Below, in pieces: positions 56,205 through 64,000 of a DNA stretch of 64,000 nucleotides (the stretch's first letter is position 1; every line of letters begins with the position of its first letter). Location of the stretch: NCBI RefSeq assembly GCF_026230105.1, contig NC_079484.1, forward strand, positions 7,517,805 to 7,581,804, given 5' to 3'. The stretch comes from Diorhabda sublineata. Taxonomy: Eukaryota > Arthropoda > Insecta > Coleoptera > Chrysomelidae. The translations under genes and the position numbers were made by a program. The notes under the pieces were generated by a model that saw nothing but the letters and a program-made list of their open reading frames with translations, was not told where the DNA came from and searched no databases.

Positions 56205-56413
56205 TTAACACGTTGACTGCCAAGGGAATTCTCACAATTTTATTTAATCGCATTGAATCATTCAAAATACTAACTAAAATAAAAAGTTATCAATGAAAGA
56301 TATAGAAATGGGGGTTTCTAAAAACGTTTTTTTTTTCTAGTTGAATTATGTAAAAAAATCTCCTTGAGGGGATGAATGATGAGTTATTTCGTAGTAGGCG
56401 GTCGACGTGTTAA
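56205..56413. mobile_element. piggyBac-type MITE with TTAA ends
   Basis: The left end TTAACACGTTGACTGCC (56205-56221) and the reverse of the right end, TTAACACGTCGACCGCC (right end 56397-56413), form a 17-bp inverted repeat with two mismatches. Both ends carry TTAA, the piggyBac target. The 209-bp interior is non-coding. The TTAAC-C-TTGACTGCC start is typical of piggyBac-derived MITEs. Confidence 0.85.
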
Positions 56414-57449
56414 ATATCCTAATAATTTTTTATGACACATACAGTTGCAAAGAATGTGCATTAACAGCGGCTGGATCCAGAATAAGTGCAATCTGCAAAT
56501 CATATTAGGAACTCATTCAAGAACAAAAAATTTTTCCTTGCAAGTGTTAACTCATTTTGTGAATAAAGTTGCTCAGCGTACAGTGTAATAGTGTTTGAGA
56601 GTTTTGGTGTATATTTGAGTGCTTAAGTTTTGAGTGTTTGACTATGTGATGTTGCACTGTTTGAGTGTTATTACATTTATCGGTACTAAGATAAGATTTA
56701 TATTAATCATCTGAAAATGTGTGAAATTTTATAATTATTATCAGAAAATTTCATGAAGATTTGTTCTTCATTTTAGGCATATGAATAATTTTTCAACATT
56801 TCGACCTAACTTTTATATTAAAATGTAATTTGACATTGACAACTCGGGCGTAGCTATGGATAGTTAAATCGAAATTTATAAAATGTGACCCAAATTGGTA
56901 AGATTTTAGTTTTATATTATTTCTCAGATTTCTCATTTTGATATTTACGATAAATTTCCACGTTTTTTTCTCATTTTATGCCATAGTTTCATTGCAGATT
57001 TATGTTTTATCGTACTCATGGCTACTTTATCTATTTTGCGAATATTGCGATATCTGTCCTATATAAATAGCATCACTAGAAACCTCATAACAATATCACT
57101 GTTATTGCACTTTTATTTTTTGGTATTTTAGATTATGTCAATGGATGTTTTCTTCCTTCCTCTAGCAATCATCTTATTTTAGAATTCGATTTTTTTGGAA
57201 ATCTGTTGATGGTCACTTATTTTTTTTTTGTTGAGATAGGATAACATCATCTGAAGAATAAATATCTTGAATACTAAATTGGTTCTTATGTTTATTTTGG
57301 TTTCATACAGTGTGACATCGAGAAAATTATTTTTAATAATTTTGTTGAGTATGAAATATGAATTTAAATATTTCATGATAAGAATTGAATAATGTCATTT
57401 CCTTTTTTATGGAAAATAGTTATTCAGTTATTCACACCATGAAAAAAAA
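56414..57449. other. No gene recognised
   Basis: Contains a run of diverged GTGTTTGAG/GAGTGTTTGA words (56590-56670) but no gene. Confidence 0.4.
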
Positions 57450-58100
57450 CATACATATACTAATTTAAACCCTAAAACATGAATTTTTTGCATGGCAACA
57501 TGAGATTTGTGTGCAGGGGCGTTGTCCTGTAAAAGCAAAAGTGGTCAGTAATGTTGAATTGTAATCTCCAGTTATTGTTCTACCCTTATCCAAAAAATCA
57601 ATCATGATTACTCCATGGCAATCCCAAAAAACTGAAGCAAGAACTTTTCCAGCAGATTTTTGGACACGAAACTTCTTAGGTCTTGGAGAACCAGAGTGTC
57701 GCCATTCCACCGATTGTTGCTTTGTTTCTGGATCGTAGACATGTACCCAAGTCTCATCCATAGTAACAATTCGGTTTAAGAAGTCTACAACATTTTCAAA
57801 TCGAGTACAGATCGAACGCGATGCTTCTACCCTTGCACGCTTTTGGTCAACATTCAAACATTTGGGGATCCATTTTGCAGCAATTTTTCTCATGTCCAAA
57901 TTGACGTAAACTATATGATGAACGCGTTCATATGAAATATTCAGTTCTCTTTTAGAGCTTGCAGTCCAATTTTTTACGTTCGCATACGAAATCATTGATC
58001 ACCAAAGGTATTAAGCATATATTCGTAAATCTGCTTACCTCTTAACCCTTTTAAATACAGGTATTTGATGATGGCTCGATACTCCATTTTTTTATTACCA
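57450..58100 (-). pseudogene. mariner transposase pseudogene, copy 2 of a pair
   Basis: On the minus strand MEYRAIIKYLYLKGLRGKQI starts near 58090. A deletion then joins VKNWTASSKR to ELNISYERVHHIV. The core is open: RKIAAKWIPKCLNVDQKRAR, RIVTMDETWVHVYDPETKQQ (first Asp intact), VEWRHSGSPRPKKFRVQKSA and GVIMIDFLDKGRTITGDY. A second deletion precedes LQDNAPAHKSH (second Asp), and the frame ends before the third. It complements copy 1 at 30.1 kb, which has what this copy lacks in the N-terminal half but lost the first Asp. Confidence 0.85.
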
Positions 58101-58698
58101 AAATTTCGGTGGACATCTTTTTTCTTCCAATTTTTTGCGTAACTCTGGTTTACTATTTTCACGTAAAACTTTACACTTACACTTCTAATAAGTTATTGTT
58201 CGTTGCCATGGTAACGCAATATTTTGTCTATACAGGGAACTGGTATAGTCTAACTAGATATCAATACATCCTCGGATATGGATGCTTCCATAGCACAACC
58301 ATCTTTTAATGTATGTTTTGATTTATCCTGTATGTATCATCATTACAAATGAGCTTTTCAAAAAAACTGATAACGTTTTAAAGTGAGACTGAAATCTAGA
58401 ATATATATTTTAGAAATAAAATATATGTATTTGTGTAAACATAAAGTTCTACTTTATCATATTCGTGATACTGTGGAACTATTTTGATGTGATGCTTCAA
58501 CATTCCATTCATCTATTCATTGACGTTCAATAGTACTGCGAAGTACGACCAAGATGATTTGAGTATCTAAAACATATGAACAGATATATTATTAAAAACT
58601 ATATATAATCAATCAGTAAGTTCATCAGGGTTTGGGGCAGCTGAAATATATGAGTTCTGGCTATCAGAAGTGTATATACTGATGAAATGTATAATATA
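58101..58698. other. No gene recognised
   Basis: May contain the untranslated end of the preceding mariner; no terminal repeat was identified. Confidence 0.35.
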
Positions 58699-59640
58699 TA
58701 AGGTTCCAGAAGTACCTGAGCCAACAAAGAAAACACAAAAATTTTGGAAAAAAATATATATGTTTCAACGTAATCTCTTTTTAGCTCCATACATTTTTCC
58801 CAGCGATATTCAATAAGGGCGATACCATTTTCATAATAAGAATCGTGAAGCTCCTCAAAATAGACATTAACTGACAACATCACCTCTTCATTGTTGGAAA
58901 ATCTTTAACCACCCAACCATTTTTTCAGAAAATAATCCTAGAGAGGTAAATATGTCGAATAGAGCGCATGAAGTAGCAATTCAAACTTCAATTAATTAAT
59001 TTTGGCCATTGCCATAACGGATGTTTCAGATGGTCAATTGTATTGATTAAACAACACTTTCTTCTTAGCCAAATGCGGCAGTTTTGCTTGATTTTTTCGC
59101 TCAAACGTTGCAATAAGTGCGCATGATACTCGCCGTTTATAGTTTTTCCTTTTTCAATACAGTCGATACAAAATTATCCCACGCGCTTCCCAAAAAACCG
59201 ACGTCATGACTTTGCCTGCAGTTAGAGCGATCTTTGGCTTCTTTGGAGCAGGTTCTCCTTTTTCAGTCCATTGTTTTGATTGTTCTTTTATTTTGTGTGT
59301 ATAGTGGTGGACTCACTTTTCATCCATGGTTACGAAACGGCGTAAAAAATCGGCTTTATTTTTGTGAAACACTCGATGGTAACATTTTTACGACGCCGTT
59401 TGTGTTCTATTGTGGGCAAACGCTGCACCCATCTTGCACACAACTCTCTCATGTCCAAATTTTCAGTTAATATGTGATGTACCGCACTTCTGAAAACGTC
59501 CACTATTGATGGATTTATAATAAATATTACCAACTTGAAACTTGTGCTATTTATATTATATTTTATAATACAGTAGTATTTTTTAAACAATTAACACCAT
59601 CTCTAGGTCAGGCCAGGTACTTCTGGGACAAAATGGGATG
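58699..59640 (-). mobile_element. mariner relic of the 2.9 kb family
   Basis: Ends GGTTCCAGAAGTACCTGAGC (58702) and, reversed from the right, TTGTCCCAGAAGTACCTGGC match the terminal repeats of the 2911-3741 element. Minus-strand coding pieces: VHHILTENLDMRELCARW and VQRLPTIEHKRRRK near 59470-59380, an out-of-frame first catalytic region (tcatccatggttacgaaac), AGKVMTSVFWEAR-like sequence near 59200, and the C-terminus YRWEKCMELKRDYVETYIFF near 58780. The second and third catalytic regions are deleted. Confidence 0.8.
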
Positions 59641-60359
59641 AGAATATATTCGATTGAATGAAAATTTCTTTATACAATTCCCTTCGTGCTTGTATTATTC
59701 AAAAAAAAATTAACTATCGAATAAATTTTTATTTCCGTCCTGAATTTCTAGGAAGGTGATGCCGTTGTGTTTTTATTGTTTCTATCACCATAATACAACG
59801 TTCGTTTACCGTAGGGCGTTATACTCTTCAATTCATGCTCCGTTTATTCTTTTGTTTTTTCTTTTCACAAATATCCTTCACTACGTTGGATTACGTGGTA
59901 TTTTGCCACGATGGAATTTGTTATTCCAACAATGAATTATACGCCGACTTCTCTCCAAATATCGGAAATATTTATGCACTAAATGCACAAAAAGCACTCT
60001 CGTATAAAACGCAACTGTTTGCATGAAAATTGGAAACATTACATTTGTACTCTAGTTGAAAACAAGATTCAATAGATTATTGAAAACAACATATGTATGA
60101 GTGGTGATGAAAAAAGTTAAAAGAATTATTTAAAGAAGCCCCCACAATAGAACTGGAAAGAATGGTAAAACGTCTAGCTTACAGTGAAAATGGATAAGAA
60201 ATCAAAATGAGAAAATAGTGAGAATATTGACCTAACTTGAAAATATACTGTACTAATTAATTATAGTGATTAAAAGAAATCAATGACGTTCATAAGATAA
60301 CAAATTAAGTAAGTCGTCTAGCAGAAAAAGAAAACTGGAATACCAAATCTAAGAAGTTA
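59641..60359. other. No gene recognised
   Basis: Frequent stops. The right part may be the decayed 5' half of the mariner that follows. Confidence 0.35.
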
Positions 60360-60700
60360 TTTGTGATAAAAGTGTTAGAAGTAAGATTTAATTTTTATGA
60401 AGATGGTTGGGAACCATTGTTTCACCAAGATAATTCACGGATTTACAAGTCGATGGTAGTGAAGGTTAAAAAGGAACGAATTACATTTCAAATTGCTTCT
60501 CAATTCACCGTATAGTGAATATATCGCTGATCTCAAAAAAATGCTCGCCCAAAAGAAAATCAACTCAAAAAAATAAACAGTTGCTGAAACTGAAGCCTAT
60601 TTTAAGGCAAAAGACAAATCCTTCTACAAGAGAAGTTAGAGAAGCGTTGGAATGATTGTATTGCTCTCGAAGGAAATTACATTGATGAATAAAACATTTT
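60360..60700 (+). pseudogene. mariner 3' relic
   Basis: FHQDNSRIYKSMVVKVKKER (second catalytic Asp), then in shifted frames SPYSEYIADLKKMLAQKKI-like and LEKRWNDCIALEGNYIDE with stop. The last is the conserved mariner C-terminus (LE-RW-KCI-L-GDY-E). The third Asp is not preserved. Confidence 0.65.
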
Positions 60701-61049
60701 TGAGAAATTTTTTATCAGTCACACGGATTATTGAGTGAGAGCAAACTATTTTATTGTCAAAAAATTGTTACAATTTGTAGACAAAAGTTTTAAAAACAAA
60801 AAACAAATATAAAAATAACTGAATAAAGATAAAACAAATAAAATAAAATATTGAAATACAGAAGAAAATCACAATGAGTAACAAAATTATTACACTCTTT
60901 TTAAGTGGCGGAATAAAAGTCTTTTTCAAACCAATAACAACGATTTTACATAAAATCCGTTAAAACGACAATGTTTAACCTTAGAAAATTCCAATAATAT
61001 CCTGAATTATTGCGAAAAAGGGTTTAAAGGGTTTTATCATTGAAATTAT
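60701..61049. other. No gene recognised
   Basis: AT-rich spacer. Confidence 0.4.
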
Positions 61050-61718
61050 TCTATATTCGAATGCTCCCCTTCAATATACTCCCCTTCCCTCGCCACACAC
61101 CTTTCCATACGTTTTTTCCATTGATCCTTTAGGAGCTCTACCGCTTTTTGATTTACCGCTTCTATCGACTCAAATCGGGTCCCTTTCGAAGCAGATTTTA
61201 TCTTCTGTAACAAAAAAAGTCGTACGATGCCAAATATGGTGAGAATAGCGGGTGTTCGAGCACTGGAGTGCGCTTACTGGCCAAATACTGCTTCACAGAT
61301 AACGCGTTATAGGCAGGTGAGTTGTCCTTGTGCAAAATCCAGTTGTTTTTCCACCACTCATTCTCGCAGTGTTGTCAAAACTGACAAATAGTAAGTCTAT
61401 ACCGTTAATGTCGAAAAAAGAACGATCAATATTGCCTTGAATTTTGATTTTCTCTCTCGGCCCTCATTAAAGCTCTTAAACCACTCAAAAACACGCACAC
61501 GAGATAGATAATTGTCCCCATAGGCCTCTTGCAGCAATTTATAGCACTCAGTCGGAGTTTTTTCGAATTTAATGAGAAATTTGAGATTGACAGAAACGTG
61601 TTTTGGGACGTGTATAGATAGATATCTAGATACCCAACGCACTATTCGTTTTCCACCCCACCCGTCTAAGGCGGCCTCCAGTCGCGGAGTTTCGTTATTT
61701 TTATAGCCAGACCTCGTA
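61050..61718 (-). pseudogene. mariner relic with one terminal repeat
   Basis: The right end, read inward on the minus strand, is TACGAGGTCTGGCTATAAAA, a mariner terminus. The N-terminal code is open: SVNLKFLIKFEKTPTECYKL, LQEAYGDNYLSRVRVFEWFK, SFNEGRER. After a deletion come WILHKDNSPAYNALSVKQYL (second Asp), ASKRTPVLEHPLFSPYLA (third Asp changed to Tyr) and KRMERCVAREGEYIEG at about 61080. The first Asp region is missing. Confidence 0.8.
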
Positions 61719-62886
61719 TTTTGAAACAACTTCTTTATTTCACACGTATAGCGGACAAGAGAAGTTTATATTTACGAAGAAAACGCATCTGAGAACGCAG
61801 AAGCAACTTCTTCAACACGTATTGGTAAAAGTCTAGTTCCTGATTACTATATCCGTACTAATTTCGTTGCTTTAGTGGTACGAGGCGATAGGATGATAAT
61901 ATATTCACTTAACAAGCCCGGCCACTTGCTTCACATAGCTTTCCGTGATCTTGTTAAAGCTGTACATAAAGATGGCTGTTCTAGCTCTGTTCCAGCTAAT
62001 CAAACAAACACCATATGAGTCCCAGAATATGTGTGACCGATAATTGAGCAATATTTCACTCTGTATTTGCTTTTTTGCCTTGTGGGAATAAAATCATATG
62101 AGATTTTAGCCCTCAAAATTGTAACTTCCAAGAAATGCTTCATATTACAGATGATATAGATTTATAAACGCTCAGTATTTAGCTATAAATATGATTCTCA
62201 ATTAAAGTCAATCAACAGATCAGCAACGATATGCTGATCTTCGCTGAGTTAGTCCCAACTCTGGCGTGATTTCATTCAGAGAGCTTTTCCAACTGTCGTT
62301 GAAGAGTTGGTAGGTCGCTCATATTGTGCTTTTCGTCATCTTGCCTGCCAGATTGAAAAAAACGACTTGTTGCCTGTTCTTTGCTCCGCCACCACAATAT
62401 TCCACGATTTAATTATAAATTTCAGATGTAGATACATTCTTTGTTAATAGATGACGTCTAGAACTTCCACACGTGATACATTTTCTGAGTGTCTGGTTTC
62501 AATCGTTTTGAACCATCTTGGAATTATTACTACCTATCCGCACACTAGTTTTATAACAAGTAGCGTCCTTTATTTCCACTTTGAGTAATTTTCTTCACAA
62601 CATGTAGTTTTAGTTGCTAAATAGTTTTATTTTGGGATCTCTTCTAATTGAAAATTAGTTTTTAACACATGTAAAGAATTGGTGTTTGGACCTAATTTTG
62701 TCTTAATCAAAATCAATTTTTTAAATGTTTCATAATTCAGTTTTCATCAAGAAAAGATCTAAAATCAAGACAATCTAGCAAAAAAATAACAGATAAACGG
62801 TTCTAAGAAATGGAAAATTGATATGGTTTTATAGAACCAATTCGAGATAATACAAAATTATAATGTGGATAACATCATCAACCCAC
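61719..62886. other. No gene recognised; expected site of the last receptor B exon
   Basis: The short final exon of odorant receptor B should lie here, but no convincing candidate was found. Several moderately GC-rich stretches (61790-62000, 62230-62400) show no known family. Confidence 0.35.
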
Positions 62887-63383
62887 CTTCACAAATGTAC
62901 TCAGTGACAATGTGAAAATCATCCCCGCTTGAATGTTTATCTCCTTTTGAGTTCGTAGTATGATAAAAATAATTTTTTTCTTATATTCCTCACCACACGA
63001 AACCCAATCAGATTTATAAGCAGATTCGGTCAGCTTGCGACTCTGGAATCGTTATATACAAAGTAAATATTAGCCAAATCGAATAAATTTTCATTTATGT
63101 TGCATATGAATTATTTCATACCTTCATAATAACTTCATTTCCATAGTAACACCATAGGAATATTTCTAATAGCATACAGTATTGATATAGCACCATAGAG
63201 AAAAACTGTAGACTTCCAATTGGTATCTATAATGCAGTTTATTGGAATCATAATCTATATAAATTGAACAAAATTTTGCTTACCAATGTCATTTCGAACA
63301 TAGTGATACATATTATGATTACGCTCACTATAAACTGACCTAAAATACTGTTTGAAAATAACGCCTGAAACTCGTCCTTGAAT
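62887..63383 (-). CDS. Odorant receptor B (7tm_6), three C-terminal exons
   Basis: Exons 63383-63284 (100 nt), 63226-63122 (105 nt) and 63042-62887 (156 nt) join in frame. They read FKDEFQALFSNSILGQFIVS, VIIICITMFEMTL, IPIGSLQFFSMVLYQYCMLL, EIFLWCYYGNEVIMK, SRKLTESAYKSDWVSCGEEY and GMIFTLSLSTFVK. These are TM5, TM6 and the S-L-EA-Y-S-W motif leading to TM7 of insect odorant receptors. The 100- and 105-nt exons have the same lengths and phases as in receptor A, and YQYCMLLEIF is identical, so the two are paralogues. The upstream exons lie beyond the right edge (a mariner fragment occupies 63560-63780). The last few TM7 codons after the gtgggt donor were not found. No inactivating change was seen. 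Confidence 0.87.
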
Positions 63384-63559
63384 CTAAAATATTATTCATA
63401 TTAATTCAAGGCCTAAAAAGACAAAAGTCTCATAAAAGTCGCAAAATAATAGTTTTCACTATCAAATCGACCGCATGTATGCGTTTCTTCGATTTGATTA
63501 TTTAGTGGGTGTCTTATAAATAATGTTCACTTCGTTTATTAAATAATCATACAACAAGG

Positions 63560-63780
63560 AAACCTTAATATTCGAAGTATAGACCATCATATTCTATGGT
63601 ATCAAGCCAAAATTTAATAAGCTCTTTAGGACTTTGGTAAAAATATTTTTGTGCTTGGATGCAATAATATTGTCGCACTGCATACTCAACATCTGCTTTC
63701 GATTCAAATTTCGCAGACTCAATGTTAGATGTTGTAGGAGCTCCTTACCATCAAGTTCTTTGACTTAATACACGCAACTT
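63560..63780 (-). pseudogene. mariner-type transposase C-terminal fragment
   Basis: Minus strand: FESKADVEYAVRQYYCIQAQ, KYFYQSPKELIKFWLDTIEY and DGLYFEY with stop. This is the C-terminal pattern of mariner transposases (V-SAVR--F-----FY--GI--L--RW---I--DG-YF). Catalytic motifs are not seen. It probably sits in an intron of odorant receptor B. Confidence 0.5.
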
Positions 63781-64000
63781 TCTCAGTATATGTCTTGTAA
63801 GATAACCAACTGTCGGTATACTAAACTTCATATAAACCTCATATATTCGCATAAGCTTTCCACAATATTTCGGCATTGATAGCTTGACCATCTGGACTGA
63901 TTTCAAGGTACACTAAACTTCACAATTCCACCAGTCATACACCAAGACCTTCCGTTCGAATCTACTTCTGTTTGTAACGTCGCATAGTGGGGTCGAATGA

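Noticed and set aside
1..64000. Integrated viral genes
   Set aside because: No capsid, envelope or viral polymerase motifs were recognised; reverse transcriptase signals are all from LINEs.

Overview
This looks like an AT-rich animal chromosome, almost certainly insect. Coding exons are split by GT-AG introns. Two minus-strand gene models belong to the insect odorant receptor (7tm_6) family. One plus-strand exon encodes the start of the L27 domain of Discs large (dlg1). Most recognisable sequence is decayed insect-type transposon: mariner/Tc1, R1- and RTE-like LINEs, hAT, a piggyBac-type MITE and a Crypton. A beetle is a reasonable guess, but nothing here fixes the order. No prokaryotic features, rRNA or convincing tRNA genes were seen.

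Layout: 0.2-1.1 kb is a broken Crypton-like tyrosine recombinase. 2.5-3.7 kb holds one fragment and one deleted copy of a mariner. 4.4-4.7 kb is a LINE relic. 5.8-6.2 kb is a decayed 141-bp tandem repeat, followed by a very regular 133-bp satellite of 18 monomers (6.34-8.70 kb). 10-12.3 kb holds fold-back interspersed repeats and the first of three copies of a small repeat with a hammerhead-like core. 13-25.5 kb is LINE and mariner/Tc1 remains plus one copy of an LTR-like repeat. The dlg1 exon lies at 25.89-26.02 kb. 27-40 kb is dense in LINE, mariner and hAT relics, including the best preserved transposon (34.4-35.7 kb). Odorant receptor A runs on the minus strand from 47.26 to 41.78 kb, with transposons in its introns. 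50-62 kb is again transposon remains. Odorant receptor B enters from the right edge (63.38-62.89 kb).

The host-gene content is therefore one dlg1 exon (+) and two, perhaps three, odorant receptor genes (-). Receptors A and B share the lengths and phases of two adjacent exons and are evidently paralogues. If the other dlg1 exons lie outside the window on both sides, the receptors could sit inside a very long dlg1 intron; the window alone cannot show this.

I found no clear sign of a new multi-gene system. The observations most worth following are the indel-free 133-bp satellite with three-monomer periodicity and a pol III B-box-like motif in each monomer, the two hammerhead-like repeat families with the same off-consensus layout, the receptor gene that stays open across transposon-filled introns, and the near-intact mariner-type element at 34.4 kb.
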